A DNA stretch of 64,000 bases from Leptospira tipperaryensis. GTDB taxonomy: Bacteria > Spirochaetota > Leptospiria > Leptospirales > Leptospiraceae. This document shows, in pieces, positions 12,009-29,542 of this stretch. Position numbers and translations under genes: made by a program. Within the stretch, counting starts at the first letter, position 1. Each line of letters starts with the position of its first letter. The notes beneath the pieces were generated by a model. That model was not told the DNA's origin, searched no databases, and saw nothing but the letters and a program-made list of their open reading frames with translations. Location of the stretch: assembly GCF_001729245.1 (NCBI RefSeq), contig NZ_CP015217.1, positions 1,924,001 to 1,988,000 on the forward strand, written 5' to 3'.

Positions 12009-12989
12009 ATGAGTAAGACAGTGAAAGTCGCTGTTACAGGCGCTGCAGGACAAATCGGATATTCTCTACTTTTTAGAATCGCTTCCGGACAAATGTTCGG
12101 AGCTGATACTGCGGTAGAAATTCAAATGCTTGAATTGGAAGCTGCGGTCCCTGCGGCAAAAGGTGTAATCATGGAATTAGAGGACTGTGCGTTTCCTCTT
12201 CTCCAAAAGGTGACTGTGTCTTCGGATTTGGACGTCGCGTTTAAAGACATCAACTGGGCCTTGCTCGTTGGTTCGGTTCCTAGAAAAGCCGGAATGGAAA
12301 GAGGGGATCTCCTCAAAATTAACGGTGGAATTTTTGTAAATCAAGGAAAGGCGATCGAAAAAAACGCGGCGAACGACGTAAGAGTTCTCGTAGTCGGTAA
12401 CCCTTGTAATACAAACTGCTTGATCGCTATGAACAACGCGAAAGGTGTTCCGGGGGATCGTTGGTTTGCGATGACTAAGCTAGATGAAAACAGAGCAAAG
12501 TCTCAATTAGCCGGAAAAGCGGGAGTTCCCGTAAAAGAAGTTACTCACCTCGGAATCTGGGGAAACCATTCTTCTACTCAATATCCTGATTTTTACAACG
12601 CAAAGATTTCCGGAAAACCGGTAACCGATGTAATCTCCGATCACGACTGGTTGAAAGGTGATTTTATTAAGAACGTTCAACAAAGAGGTGCGGAGATCAT
12701 CAAGGCGAGAGGAGCTTCCTCTGCTGCAAGCGCGGCTAACGGAGTCGTAGACACCGTACGTGGGATCATCAATCCTACCGCACCGGGAGACGCATTCTCC
12801 GCTGCGATTGTTTCCGACGGATCCTACGGAGCTGAAAAAGGTCTGATCTTCGGATTTCCTTTGAAGTCGGATGGAAAAAAAGTGGAGATCATCCAAGGTC
12901 TTCCTTTAAACGACTTTGCTAAAGAGAAATTCAAGATCACCCACGACGAGCTAGTTTCCGAAAGAAATGAAGTCAAGGAAATGCTCTAA
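12009..12989 (+). CDS. mdh: Malate dehydrogenase
   Basis: Oxidises malate to oxaloacetate with NAD in the TCA cycle. The 326-residue protein is of the cytosolic-type MDH group. Visible are the dinucleotide loop GAAGQIG (G11, G14, G17), substrate arginines R92 and R98 in [22 protein letters not shown]159/R162 in TKLDENRA, and the catalytic H187 in [17 protein letters not shown] lies 11 nt before the ATG. The biotin genes follow at once, so mdh may head their transcript. Confidence 0.95.
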   Translation: MSKTVKVAVTGAAGQIGYSLLFRIASGQMFGADTAVEIQMLELEAAVPAAKGVIMELEDCAFPLLQKVTVSSDLDVAFKDINWALLVGSVPRKAGMERGDLLKINGGIFVNQGKAIEKNAANDVRVLVVGNPCNTNCLIAMNNAKGVPGDRWFAMTKLDENRAKSQLAGKAGVPVKEVTHLGIWGNHSSTQYPDFYNAKISGKPVTDVISDHDWLKGDFIKNVQQRGAEIIKARGASSAASAANGVVDTVRGIINPTAPGDAFSAAIVSDGSYGAEKGLIFGFPLKSDGKKVEIIQGLPLNDFAKEKFKITHDELVSERNEVKEML

Positions 12990-13014
12990 AATTTAGTCGA
13001 GAGGCTTTCCGAAT

Positions 13015-14138
<1,124 letters not shown>

Positions 14139-14139
<1 letters not shown>

Positions 14140-14804
14140 TGTCAGTTTTTATTTCGGCGACTGGGACGGATGTGGGAAAGAGCTTCTTGAGTTCTATGAT
14201 CCTTGCAAAATACGGAGTTTCTCTGGGGCTCAAGTATTTCAAACCGATTCAAACCGGAGACGATAGCGATCGGGCCGCGGTTATGAATCTTGCCGGTTTA
14301 CACGAAAGCAGGTTTTTAAAAAATTATTATTCGTTTCAGTTTGCGGGTTCTCCCCATTATGCATCCGAACTCGAAGGGGTCGAGATCGATACTGACGAAT
14401 TGGCGAGACATCTTTTTAGCATTCGAGACGAGAATATCATCGTGGAAGGAGCCGGCGGGCTTTTGGTTCCTCTCACTCGAAAAACTCTTACGATCGAATT
14501 GATCCGCCAATCCGAAATTCCTTTGATTTTGGCTGCCCCCGTTTCTTTGGGATCGATCAATCATACGCTTTTATCCGTAGAAGCGATTCAAAATCGAAAG
14601 ATCAATTTTAAAGGAATCTATTTTATAGGGACTCCGGATAAAACGACCGAGGACAATATCGAAACGATTTTAGAATGGACCGGCGCCAGATTGTTAGGAT
14701 GTTTCTTTTTCAATTCTAAGGAAAAGATGAGTCGGGAGCAGTTTCAAAGGGAATGTAAGCTTCGATTCGATCCCGACTTTATTTTAATGGATGCAATTCA
14801 ATGA
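14139..14804 (+). CDS. bioD: Dethiobiotin synthetase
   Basis: Closes the ureido ring of dethiobiotin from DAPA, CO2 and ATP. The 221-residue P-loop protein begins [15 protein letters not shown], with the nucleotide loop around K14, and has KPIQTG and [10 protein letters not shown] as substrate and magnesium segments. The ATG at 14139 overlaps the bioF stop (TGATG), and this start matches the family; the longer open frame upstream is not needed. The stop overlaps the bioA start (ATGA). Confidence 0.93.
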
Positions 14805-16102
14805 TTTGGTATCCGTATACGCTTCAATATGAACCGGAACTCCCGCTTCAAATCGTACGAGCGGAAAAAGAATTTCTCTACGACGAAACAGGAAATTCTT
14901 ATATAGATGCGATCTCTTCGTGGTGGGTCAGCGTTCACGGACACAATCATCCTAAGATAGTCCAGGCGATGAAGGATCAACTGGACCGTCTCGATCACGT
15001 TCTCCTCGCAGGTTTTACTCACGAACCCGCGGAAGCCCTTGCGAGCGAGCTTCTAAAAATTACCGAAGGATTGTTTCACAGAGTCGTCTATTCCGATAAC
15101 GGATCGACCGCTGTCGAGATCATGATCAAACTCGCGTATCAGTATTTTCAAAATTGTGGGGAACCCGATCGAAATATATTCATAAAATGGAATACTTCCT
15201 ATCACGGAGATACGATCGGAACGATGAGCGTGGGTGGGGATTCTATCTTCAACCGAGTTTTCGCGGGTTTACTCTTTCCTACTCAAGAATTTACAAGTCC
15301 GAACTGTAGCTTTTGTCCTTTGGGAAAAAAACCGGATTCTTGCAAAACGGAATGTGTGGATGCTATCGAAGAATTCTTTCAAAAAAATCCGAAACGTGTC
15401 GCGGGAATCGTAATCGAACCTTTGATCCTTGGAACGGGCGGGATGATCTTTTACAAGGAAGAAGTTCTTCAACGTCTCGAAAGGTTTTCCAAAGAATACG
15501 GAGCGCTTCTTTTGGTGGACGAAGTCTTTACCGGCTTTGGGAGAACCGGTTCTTTCTTCGCTTATCAAAGGGCAAAGATCAAACCCGATCTGATCGCTAT
15601 GGCAAAGGGACTCAGCGGCGGCGCCGCTCCCATTGCGGTAACTTTAACTTCGGAAAGGATTCATTCCGCTTTTGTAAGACCGGAATCGGAGAAGGCGTTT
15701 TATCACGGACATACGATGACTGGAAATCCGGTGGCCTGTGCGGCGGCCCTTGCTTCTGCAAAACTTATGTTCGAAGAAAATCGACTGGAGCAAGTGGCTC
15801 AGCTGGAAGAAAAACTGAAAGACGGATTGAAAAAAATTCAGAATGAATTCCCGACTTTGATTCGCGACCTTCGAGTAATGGGGGCCGTCGGAGTTTTAGA
15901 ATTGGAAGTAGGTCAACAAAGCGGTTATACTTATCCAGGGAACAGAATTCTCAAAAAAAAGTTTTTAGAAAAGGGAGTGGTTCTTCGACCGCTCGGAAAC
16001 GTAATCTATATCACACCTCCCTATGTGATTTCGGATTCTTCTTTGGATAAAATTTTTAAGGCAATCCGTGAGACCTTAGTTGAAATTTATTCTGGGAAAT
16101 AG
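14801..16102 (+). CDS. bioA: Adenosylmethionine-8-amino-7-oxononanoate aminotransferase
   Basis: Class III PLP aminotransferase that converts KAPA to DAPA, normally with S-adenosylmethionine as amino donor. The 433-residue protein has [13 protein letters not shown], the [15 protein letters not shown] phosphate-binding segment, [14 protein letters not shown] and the PLP lysine in [12 protein letters not shown] cysteine cluster [20 protein letters not shown] at about residues 165-190 is an insert worth noting. It overlaps bioD by 4 bases and sits 40 bases before bioB. Confidence 0.92.
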   Translation: MIWYPYTLQYEPELPLQIVRAEKEFLYDETGNSYIDAISSWWVSVHGHNHPKIVQAMKDQLDRLDHVLLAGFTHEPAEALASELLKITEGLFHRVVYSDNGSTAVEIMIKLAYQYFQNCGEPDRNIFIKWNTSYHGDTIGTMSVGGDSIFNRVFAGLLFPTQEFTSPNCSFCPLGKKPDSCKTECVDAIEEFFQKNPKRVAGIVIEPLILGTGGMIFYKEEVLQRLERFSKEYGALLLVDEVFTGFGRTGSFFAYQRAKIKPDLIAMAKGLSGGAAPIAVTLTSERIHSAFVRPESEKAFYHGHTMTGNPVACAAALASAKLMFEENRLEQVAQLEEKLKDGLKKIQNEFPTLIRDLRVMGAVGVLELEVGQQSGYTYPGNRILKKKFLEKGVVLRPLGNVIYITPPYVISDSSLDKIFKAIRETLVEIYSGK

Positions 16103-16142
16103 ACTTTTCAAGAAAACTCCCACTCTTGATCCTGTCTGAAGA

Positions 16143-17207
16143 ATGTCTGCAACACTCAATACTGCTGAAAAAATATTCTCCGAAGTTCCGAGCACGATCA
16201 CAAAGGAAGAGGCTCTGGAAATTCTCGATGGAAGTCTTCCTCTGACAACTTGTTTGGATAAGGCGTTTCAAGAAAGAAACCGTTACTATGGAAACAAAGT
16301 CCGAATTCATATCTTAGATAATATCAAGAATGGCCACTGTCCGGAAGATTGCGGATACTGCGCACAAAGAAAGAACGCAAATTCCGGAGTGCAAGAATAT
16401 CCGATGAAATCCGAAACCGAAATCTACGAGGATGCGGTGAAGGCGAAAGAGAACGGGGCCTACCGTTTTTGTATGGTAACTTCGGGAACGGGGCCGAATC
16501 GACCGACTACCGAAAAGCTCGCGGCTACAATTCGCAAAATCACGGATGAACTTGGGATGAAGGTTTGTCTTTCCGCCGGGTTGTTAGACGGAGACAAGGC
16601 TCAACTTTTAAAAGCGGCCGGTCTGGATCGTTACAATCACAATCTCAATACTTCACAAAATCATTATCCTGAAATTTGCGATACACATACGTATGCGCAG
16701 AGAGCGGAAACTCTCGACTCGGTTTCCAAAGCCGGGATTGGGATGTGTAGCGGCGTGATCGTAGGAATGGGAGAAACCCTTCGTGATCTGGTCGACGTTG
16801 CCTTTGAACTCAAATCGTTTCGAGTGATTTCGATTCCGGTGAACTTTTTTATTCCAGTAAAAGGACACGCGATTAAAAATCCGAGCGTTCTTACTCCCGA
16901 ACTTTGTGTAAGAATTCTTTGTCTTTTCCGTTTGGTAAATCCGGATTCTGAAATACGGATTGCAGCGGGAAGAGAAGGGCATCTCAGAAGTTTGTCCGCG
17001 ACGGCTCTTTTTGCTGCCAATTCTTTGTTCTCGTCAGGATATCTGAACGTCAAAGGATCCGATATGGTGGAGACGATTGGTATGATTCGAGACGCGGGCT
17101 TTGTCCCTGAACTCGCGGACGGCGGCGTATTGCCCGAAGATTCCGAAATGGAAGCTCTCTATTCGGAAAAAAATTTCCCGGAATTGTATAAATTTAAGAA
17201 ATCTTAA
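16143..17207 (+). CDS. bioB: Biotin synthase (radical SAM)
   Basis: Inserts sulfur into dethiobiotin. The 354-residue radical-SAM protein has the CxxxCxxC cluster motif at C66, C70 and C73 ([10 protein letters not shown]), YNHNLNTS, and the C-terminal AGREGHLRS arginine segment that binds the auxiliary 2Fe-2S cluster. It is the last gene of the bioF-D-A-B cluster; with it the late biotin pathway is complete. No bioC, bioH or other pimelate-supplying gene is seen in this window. No convincing terminator follows. Confidence 0.95.
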   Translation: MSATLNTAEKIFSEVPSTITKEEALEILDGSLPLTTCLDKAFQERNRYYGNKVRIHILDNIKNGHCPEDCGYCAQRKNANSGVQEYPMKSETEIYEDAVKAKENGAYRFCMVTSGTGPNRPTTEKLAATIRKITDELGMKVCLSAGLLDGDKAQLLKAAGLDRYNHNLNTSQNHYPEICDTHTYAQRAETLDSVSKAGIGMCSGVIVGMGETLRDLVDVAFELKSFRVISIPVNFFIPVKGHAIKNPSVLTPELCVRILCLFRLVNPDSEIRIAAGREGHLRSLSATALFAANSLFSSGYLNVKGSDMVETIGMIRDAGFVPELADGGVLPEDSEMEALYSEKNFPELYKFKKS

Positions 17208-17590
<383 letters not shown>

Positions 17591-17767
17591 ATGAAATATA
17601 AAATAGAAATCAATAAGCTGAAGAACGGTTACATCGAAGCCAAGCTCATTGATACTGCTTCCAACAATCCGATCGAGTTTAGAATTTGTGATTCTGAGGA
17701 TTACCTCCAAGCTCAAATTGCAGATTGGCATAAACGTTTCCACATGAAAGAGCCTCAGGAACAGTGA
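17591..17767 (+). CDS. 58-residue small protein, unknown function
   Basis: A short open frame missed by usual length limits. It starts with ATG preceded by GGAG at a 7-nt spacing, and encodes 58 residues beginning MKYKIEINKLKNGYIEAKLI and ending HMKEPQEQ. It has no signal peptide or membrane segment and looks like a compact beta-alpha fold (two strands, then a helix ending DWHKRF). Composition and codon use look like the neighbouring genes. The stop lies 8 bases before the SGNH gene start, suggesting cotranscription. The function is unknown. Confidence 0.6.
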   Translation: MKYKIEINKLKNGYIEAKLIDTASNNPIEFRICDSEDYLQAQIADWHKRFHMKEPQEQ

Positions 17768-17774
17768 TAGATCT

Positions 17775-18521
17775 TTGGTAAGGTATTTCTTTGCTTTCTC
17801 CTTGCTCTTTCTTTTCACTTCCTGCTCAGTCCTGATTAAAAAAACATACACAGACTACTCCAGCTCCGACTTCGAATGTTGGTCTGGAGCCGGTTACCGC
17901 TCTTCGGAAAAATTCGAACAATACTACTCACTCTGGAAAACGATGCGCGGAATCTATCGCGAAGAGAACCAGAGAATCAAAACCGCGAACGTAGTCTTTG
18001 TAGGAAATTCTTTGATTCAATTGTTTCCGATCGACTTGATGGCCAGGGAATTTCCCGGCGCGGTGAATCGAGGAATTGGCGGCGACATCACCGAACTTCT
18101 TTTGCAAAGAATCGAAGAGGACGTTCTTTCCCTAAATCCGAAAGCCATAGTTTTGGAAATCGGCGGGAACGATCTCATTCAGGGGAAATGCCTAAACGTC
18201 ATCGAAACAAACTTTGGAAAGATCTTAGAAAGAATCTACCAAGCGAATCCGAACTTAAAAGTGGTCATTCTTGGAATTCCACCGGTTCGGACCCAGAGTA
18301 TCAACAATGTTTCTCCTGCGCTCAATCTGACTTGGATCTCCATCGCGCAAGGATATAAGAATGTCGTATTCTTGGACAATTGGCAGTGGCTCCGGGAAAA
18401 AGACCGGCCGGCTCTGAGACAAGAATTCTGGCTCGAAAAAGACAAGATCCATCTGAATGAAAACGCGTATAAAATCTGGGTTCAAAAGCTGAAACCGATC
18501 CTGACTCCCTATCTACAGTAG
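17775..18521 (+). CDS. SGNH/GDSL-family lipoprotein esterase
   Basis: A 248-residue exported hydrolase of the SGNH fold. The signal peptide ends in LFTSC, a lipobox with C17. Block I is VVFVGNS (S79 nucleophile), block II GGIGGDIT, block III EIGGNDL, and block V is the aspartate/histidine pair in DKIHLN, so the four family blocks are present. Related proteins deacetylate or cleave platelet-activating-factor-like lipids or carbohydrate esters; the substrate here is unknown. The start is TTG, supported only by the position of the signal peptide. It lies just after the 58-residue gene and 10 bases before serB. Confidence 0.8.
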   Translation: MVRYFFAFSLLFLFTSCSVLIKKTYTDYSSSDFECWSGAGYRSSEKFEQYYSLWKTMRGIYREENQRIKTANVVFVGNSLIQLFPIDLMAREFPGAVNRGIGGDITELLLQRIEEDVLSLNPKAIVLEIGGNDLIQGKCLNVIETNFGKILERIYQANPNLKVVILGIPPVRTQSINNVSPALNLTWISIAQGYKNVVFLDNWQWLREKDRPALRQEFWLEKDKIHLNENAYKIWVQKLKPILTPYLQ

Positions 18522-18531
18522 TTAAACCGTC

Positions 18532-19395
18532 TTGCTCTTAATTCTCACTCAAAACCCGGAAGAAATTCGTAAAGAACTCCTCTTAGGAATGGGGAACTTC
18601 GTTTCTATAAAATCGGAAGACACCTTCTTACTTTCCAGTGCGCCCATCCGAACGAGCGGACTTTGGAGTTGTATCGAATGGAAAGTTTCAAAGAAGCTGG
18701 AACAAAAAGAACTCATTGAACTTCGGGAAAAATTTGCGAAGAAGAATTCCGATCTTTTACAAGTAGAACGCCTTCTGGATCCTAAAAAGAAAAGTTTGTT
18801 CACCTTCGATATGGATTCCACTCTGATTCAACAGGAAGTGATCGATGAACTCGCAAGGCTCGCGGGAGTTTACGATCAAGTCGCGTCCGTTACCAAGGAA
18901 GCGATGGAAGGGAATTTGGACTTTCACGATGCCCTCAAAAAAAGATGTCTTCATCTCAAAGGACTTCCCACTACGATCTTTGAAGAGTTGTATCCGAAGT
19001 TGACTTTGAATATCGGAGTTGAGAAATTACTCTTTGGTCTAAGGGAAATAGAAACTAGAACGGCGGTCTTTTCCGGCGGCTTTACCGATATCCTGGAAAT
19101 GTTTCAAAAGGAATATAGAATCGGAGAAGTTCGCGCTAACGTATTAGAAAGAGAGAATGGACTTCTGACAGGCTTTGTCACCGGTGAAATCGTGGACAAG
19201 GTGAAGAAGTTTGAATTCTTAAAAGAAATTCGGAATCGGGAAAAAATTGATTCTTCGCAAGTGGTTGCGGTGGGCGACGGTGCCAACGACGCTCTGATGT
19301 TAAACGAAGCCGGGATTGGAATCGGTTTTCACGCAAAAGAGGGTTTAAAAAAGTTGATCACCAATTGGGTGGACTTTGCGCCTATGGACGTTTTG

Positions 19396-19413
<18 letters not shown>
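18532..19413 (+). CDS. serB: Phosphoserine phosphatase
   Basis: HAD-family enzyme that removes phosphate from phosphoserine, the last step of serine synthesis. The 293-residue protein has an N-terminal ACT-like region of about 80 residues. The catalytic FDMDSTLIQQE follows (nucleophile D93, acid D95), then the SGGFTDI threonine/serine-type motif II region, and VGDGANDALML for magnesium binding. The start is TTG with no strong SD. The 3' end overlaps mutS, on the opposite strand, by 18 bases. Confidence 0.9.
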
Positions 19414-21938
<2,525 letters not shown>

Positions 21939-21942
<4 letters not shown>

Positions 21943-22589
21943 AAGACTGATTTTGCGTTCCTGATAAAATCGATTATTTTTTGCGGATCTTTTTGACCGG
22001 GAGAGGATTCGACTCCGCTCGCAACGTCGACTCCAAAGGGTTTTACTTTTGCAATCGCCGAAGCTACGTTCTCCGGATTCAAGCCGCCCGCGAGCAAAAA
22101 CTTTCTCGTGACTTTCGAGACGAAGTCCCAGTTAAAACTTTCCCCCGTGCCGCCGCCCGCGCCCTTGGAATAGCTGTCCAAGATCAGAAATTCTCCCGGG
22201 ACGGAATTCAAATCCTCGTCTAAGATCTGTTTGTCGACGCGATACGAACAGATCTGGTTTTCTCCGAGAAGTTCGATTCGATAGATGGACGCAAGTTCCG
22301 GATCGTCCCAGACCCATTGAACATAATCATGAGAAAGGGCGCTACGAATCGTTCGAATCTCTTCGGGAGAATTTTTATAAAAGAGCAAAACAACCTGGGG
22401 AGAATCCGTTTGAGACTTATAGAATTGAATGATCTTCCGTGCGGTTGTGATATCGATCTTTCTCGGACTGGAAGGGGCAAAATTGAGTCCTACGAAATCG
22501 GCGCCTTCTTCTTTGCAAATTTTTGCGATTTCAAGATCTCGGATTCCGCAGATCTTGACCTTTGGTTTTTGAGCGAAATTCGGTTTCAT
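21939..22589 (-). CDS. trpF: Phosphoribosylanthranilate isomerase
   Basis: Isomerises PRA to CdRP in tryptophan synthesis; a 216-residue TIM barrel. The catalytic cysteine is C14 in VKICGIRD, and the C-terminal GVDVASGVES holds the catalytic aspartate and phosphate site. GADFVGLNFAPSSPRKI is a family block. No other trp gene lies in the window; the gene is instead coupled to mutS through an ATGA junction. Confidence 0.93.
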
Positions 22590-22613
22590 GAATCTGGTTT
22601 TTCCAGTCTCGGA

Positions 22614-22646
<33 letters not shown>

Positions 22647-22681
22647 CGTCAGTTTCTAAGGCGGATTTACTTTCGGTTTCG

Positions 22682-23379
22682 ATGGCCTTGTCTCATTCCT
22701 TCCCGATCGCAAACGGAAAGAAAATTCGGATTTTGATCCTCGGGAAAAAAGAACTTCCGAATCTTTCTCTGGAACCGAATTCTCAGAGAAACGAAATTTC
22801 AAAACAAACCGGACGAAAAGAATCTTCTATTTTCCTTTTGAATCAGGTGCACGGAGATACGATTCTCGAAGCTTCCGAAATTCCAGAATTTGCCTTTCCT
22901 GCAGCGGACGCTTTGATCGGAGAAGAATCTCAAAAAATTCTCTGTATTAAGACGGCGGATTGTATGCCGATCTTTTTTTGGTCTTCCAGCAGCGAGAAGT
23001 TCGCGGCGGTCCATTCGGGTTGGAAAGGAACGTTAGCCGGAATTGCAGAGGAAACGATCTTAAAATGTTTTTCTAAAAAGGAAATCGTTGACGGATCTTT
23101 GTTTGGTTTTCTCGGACCGTGTGCCACCGGAATCCGCTACGAAGTGGGGGAAGACGTCGCGTCCTTGTTTCGTTCCGAATATTCCGATTGTTTGAAGTTT
23201 TCGCTCGAAGGAAAAAGTCTTTTGGATTTGGAATCCTTTCTTAGATTTCGATTGGAAAAAAATCGGATTCGAGTGAATCTTGATCCTTCCGGAATTTGTA
23301 CGATGGAGAAAAATTCAGATTTCTTCAGTCATCGTCAGAAAGACGTAGGAAGAAATCTGAATCTGATTTGGAAGGAAGA

Positions 23380-23383
<4 letters not shown>
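22682..23383 (+). CDS. pgeF: Polyphenol oxidase/purine nucleoside phosphorylase family (YfiH/PgeF)
   Basis: A 233-residue protein of the multicopper-like YfiH (LACC1/FAMIN, DUF152) family. The metal-site residues are visible: H57 in NQVHGD, C94 in TADCMP and H111 in AVHSGWKG, followed by FLGPCA. Family members act on purine nucleosides and in E. coli affect cell-wall peptide fidelity (PgeF). The name is a family transfer. It is divergent from trpF, and its 3' end overlaps the response regulator by 4 bases. Confidence 0.85.
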
Positions 23384-23788
<405 letters not shown>

Positions 23789-23801
23789 CTTTAACCTCTT
23801 T

Positions 23802-26112
<2,311 letters not shown>

Positions 26113-26116
<4 letters not shown>

Positions 26117-27879
26117 AGTAGCCCTGCCAATTTTAAAAATATTTCTTCGGAGGCCTTGATCTCGGAAAGAAGACCCGCCGTTAACGTTTGAATCTCTTCC
26201 TTGGATTTTGGAGCCACGAGACTCTGAAAGGAAGAATAAATCTTAATCTTAGGTTCCGTGCCGGAAGGTCGAATGGTGAGTTTCGCGTTGCCTTCGAGAA
26301 TCACTTGGATTACGTCCGAAGAGGGACAACCGGAAAACGCGGTTTTGGATGCGCTTCCTTTTGCAGTTTGTGTTTTGTAATCCAGAATACCAACGATTTT
26401 TCTTTGGTGAATCTGTTTTCCCAAAAGATCGCTCGTTCTCAGAGATTCTAATGATTTCCGGATCTTTTCCTTTCCCGCGTTTCCTTCCAGAGTCAAGGAT
26501 TTGAGGCTTTCCTGGAAGAGTCCGTAACGAAGGTAGATCTCGTCCATATAAGACAGAAGATCTTTTTTTTCGGTAAGAATTTCGAGAAGAAGAAGCGCCG
26601 AAGAAAGAGAATCCTTGTCTCTCACAAAAGAAACCGGAAGATAACCGAAGGATTCTTCTCCGCCGAAAAGAAAGAAGTCAGTTTTGCTTTTATCGAGTTT
26701 TGCCATCACCTGCGCGATGAATTTAAAACCGGTGAGAACGTTTTTGTATTTCACCTTGTTTTTTTTCGCGATGATCTCTTGTAAGTCGGTGGTCACGATG
26801 GTTTTTACAAGAACCGCTTTCTTTTTCTTCTTCTTAGATGCCGCATAACGTTCACAGAGATAAGCCGCCATGATCGAGCCGATCTGATTTCCGTTGAGGA
26901 GGGTATAATTTCCTTTTCCGTTTTGAACTCCGATTCCAAGACGATCCGCGTCCGGATCGGTTGCGATAAAAGCGTGAGCGTCTTTGGAAATCGCAAATTT
27001 TCGAGAGAGTTCCATCGCTTCCGGTTCTTCGGGGTTGGGAAACTTTACGGTAGGAAATTCTCCGTCCGGATCTTTTTGTTCGGGGACAAGGAATACGTTT
27101 TTATAACCAAAACCGTTTAGAAGTTCCTTCATCGATTTTCCGCCGGTTCCGTGTAACGGAGAATAGACGACCTTCAAAGAAGAACGATCTTTGGGTTTTA
27201 AAATGGAGGAAAGAATTCCGGCCTTTGCGAGTTCCTTTTTGTAAGAAGCAAAACAATCCTTGCCCGCGGGTGTAACAAACTTTTTGTAGGTCGCGTCTTT
27301 GGGAGAAAGAATCGAAATCTCCTTCCAATCGCTGATCGATTCGATCGCGGAAATGATCTTCTTGTCGTCGGGAGGAACGAGTTGTCCGCCGTCCGCGAGA
27401 TAGGCCTTGAATCCGTTGTAATCCGGAGGATTGTGAGACGCGGTGATGACAACTCCGCCGCTCGCCTTGTAATAACGAATCGCATAGGAAAGAAGCGGTG
27501 TCGGAGTCACTTCTTTAAAGAGAACTACCTTCACGCCCAAAGAAGCCGCGATTCCCGCGGTGACTTCGGCAAATTCCTGAGATCTTCTTCTGGAATCGTA
27601 GGCGATGACGATGGAAGCCTTTTTGTTTTTTTTGGCGAGATAAGAAACGAAGCCGAGCGCCGAGCGTCCTACCGTGTATTCGTTCATCCTTCCGATTCCG
27701 TTTCCGAGACGACCGCGCATTCCACCGGTGCCGAATTCAAGAGGAACGGAAAAAGCTTCTACTTCAAGTCCGGATTCTCCCTTTCTAAATTTTTCAAGAG
27801 CTGACGAAGCTTCTTTTCGAGCGACGGCGGAGAATGGATCTTTAGTCCAGGAAAGGATCAAGGATTCAGGATGATTCAT
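26113..27879 (-). CDS. Phosphoglucomutase/phosphomannomutase
   Basis: Alpha-D-phosphohexomutase of 588 residues, moving phosphate between C1 and C6 of hexoses. The four family loops are seen in order: phosphoserine S148 in [11 protein letters not shown], metal loop DPDADRLG, sugar loop GGEESFGY, and phosphate loop [12 protein letters not shown] near the C-terminus. Length and the [11 protein letters not shown]-terminus match the PGM2-like group. Products would feed glycogen-type or envelope sugars. It is the first gene of a leftward operon with argD and leuB. Glucose versus mannose preference cannot be decided. Confidence 0.9.
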
Positions 27880-27979
27880 AGTTTTAAAAAGATTCCGAGT
27901 GACTTTTTTTTAGAGGATTAAATTCATAAAAATCGGGTTTCCCTGAGGTTCAACCCTAATTTTAGCCGATTGTAAAAGT

Positions 27980-28345
27980 ATGGAATCTTACGAATTCAAC
28001 CAAGATGAAAACAGAGAATTCTTAAGTTTGAGCAAGGCGCTCAAGCTCGCATCTCTCTCTTTTTTTAGTCTTTCCGGAGTCTCTTTCTTTTCGGCATTTG
28101 TTTCAAACGATACGGGCAAGCTCATGTTGTATCTGATCCCCGGAATTTTATTTCTTCTGATCGGAATCTGGAGTTACAGCGCCGGGATTTCTTTCAAAAG
28201 GATTACAGAAACCAAAGGTGAGGATTTGGATTATCTAAGAATCGGTCTTCGCAGTTTGAAAGTTCATTTTTGGATTCAGATTTCTTTTGGATTCTTTGCA
28301 ATTCTATTTCTCTTGGGAGGGGCCATTCTTACCCTTGTCTCTTGA
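27980..28345 (+). CDS. Small membrane protein, unknown function
   Basis: A 121-residue protein with three predicted membrane segments (about residues 22-42, 50-68 and 95-120) and a short acidic N-terminus. Between segments two and three lies a charged stretch ITETKGEDLDYLRIGLRSLKVHF. It may belong to the DUF5362-type group of small membrane proteins, but I am not sure. No SD is evident. The stop overlaps the start of the next gene (TGATG), so it is translationally coupled to the aminotransferase. Confidence 0.6.
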   Translation: MESYEFNQDENREFLSLSKALKLASLSFFSLSGVSFFSAFVSNDTGKLMLYLIPGILFLLIGIWSYSAGISFKRITETKGEDLDYLRIGLRSLKVHFWIQISFGFFAILFLLGGAILTLVS

Positions 28346-29460
28346 TGGAACCGAGAGAATTCTGGATCGAAGAAAGGCTCGAAAAGTTTCGAAAGACGGC
28401 GGGATGTAATTTAGGCGAAAGTGGGATTCGAAATCTCAGTTTTGGAGAATTGCTTCGGCGTTTGGGAATCGGTTTTGAAGTACTCGAATCGATCTCCTTG
28501 GAAGACGCGCCGAATCGAGGCGATCTCGAACTTCGAGAAGAAGTCGCTAAACTCTATCCTGGAATCGAAGCCGATCAAGTTTTGATCACGACCGGAACCG
28601 GAGAAGCGCTCTACATTCTCTTTCATCTTCTTTGTAAAAAAGATTCTTCGGTTTCGTATTTTGAACCTGCCTTCCAAGCGTTGTATGAAATCCCAAGAAT
28701 GATCGGAGCAGAACTCAAGGCCGTTTCTCTTTTAAATTCATTACGAAAAAATCCAAATTCATTTTTATCCTCCGATTCTATCTTAGAATTGTTTTCGAAA
28801 AATGCGGATCTTATCATCTTCAATCATCCTCAAAATCCGAGCGGTCTTTCTTTGGATCCAAACGGGATCAAAACGATTCAAGAGGCCGCTTTGAACTTTC
28901 CCGGTTGGATCCTCTTTGACGAACACTATCGATTCTTAGATTTCAAAAACTCCTTGAGCTGGAGCGGGGCGGGCTTAAACAAACGAACGGTTTCCACGGG
29001 ATCCATCACAAAATGTTTCGGAGTGATGGGACTTCGTATCGGCTGGATGATCGGACCTCAGGAACTCATAGAAAAGGCCCGTTCGTTTAAGGATTATCTC
29101 ACACATACTGTCTCTCCGATTTCTGAATTTCTGACGATTCAGATTCTAAAAAATAGAATGCGTCTTTCTGAACCGATCAAAGAATTCTTGATTGAGAATA
29201 TTCAATACTTTGAAAGTAATTGGAAGAATCTTCCGGGGCTGGACGGTTTTATTCCCCCGAGTGGCGGCGTGGTTTCCTTTTTACCTTTGAAAGAAGGACT
29301 TTTGTCTTCACAATACGCGGACGCTTTGATCGATCAGTGCGACGTCTTTGTGCTTCCGGGCAGGGACTTTGAAACGGAGGGATGGATTCGTATCGGCTTC
29401 GGGGAAAATCCGGAACGCTTTCGAGCGGGAATCGATCGTTGGAAAAAGTTACGGTTGTAA
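28345..29460 (+). CDS. Class I/II PLP aminotransferase
   Basis: A 371-residue fold-type I aminotransferase. ITTGTGEALYILF is the phosphate-binding turn, FNHPQNPSGLSL and FDEHYRFLDF hold the ring-contacting residues, and K223 in GSITKCFGVMGLRIGW is the Schiff-base lysine. The C-terminal GWIRIGFG has the substrate arginine. The start at 28345 overlaps the preceding stop; a longer frame from 28270 would only read back through that gene. Substrate unknown. Confidence 0.8.
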   Translation: MEPREFWIEERLEKFRKTAGCNLGESGIRNLSFGELLRRLGIGFEVLESISLEDAPNRGDLELREEVAKLYPGIEADQVLITTGTGEALYILFHLLCKKDSSVSYFEPAFQALYEIPRMIGAELKAVSLLNSLRKNPNSFLSSDSILELFSKNADLIIFNHPQNPSGLSLDPNGIKTIQEAALNFPGWILFDEHYRFLDFKNSLSWSGAGLNKRTVSTGSITKCFGVMGLRIGWMIGPQELIEKARSFKDYLTHTVSPISEFLTIQILKNRMRLSEPIKEFLIENIQYFESNWKNLPGLDGFIPPSGGVVSFLPLKEGLLSSQYADALIDQCDVFVLPGRDFETEGWIRIGFGENPERFRAGIDRWKKLRL

Positions 29461-29542
29461 GAGCTCCTGCAAAGAGATAACAGACTTTTTATACAATTTG
29501 CTTTTCCTCGGAAATATATAATATACTTATAATATTCTAAAA

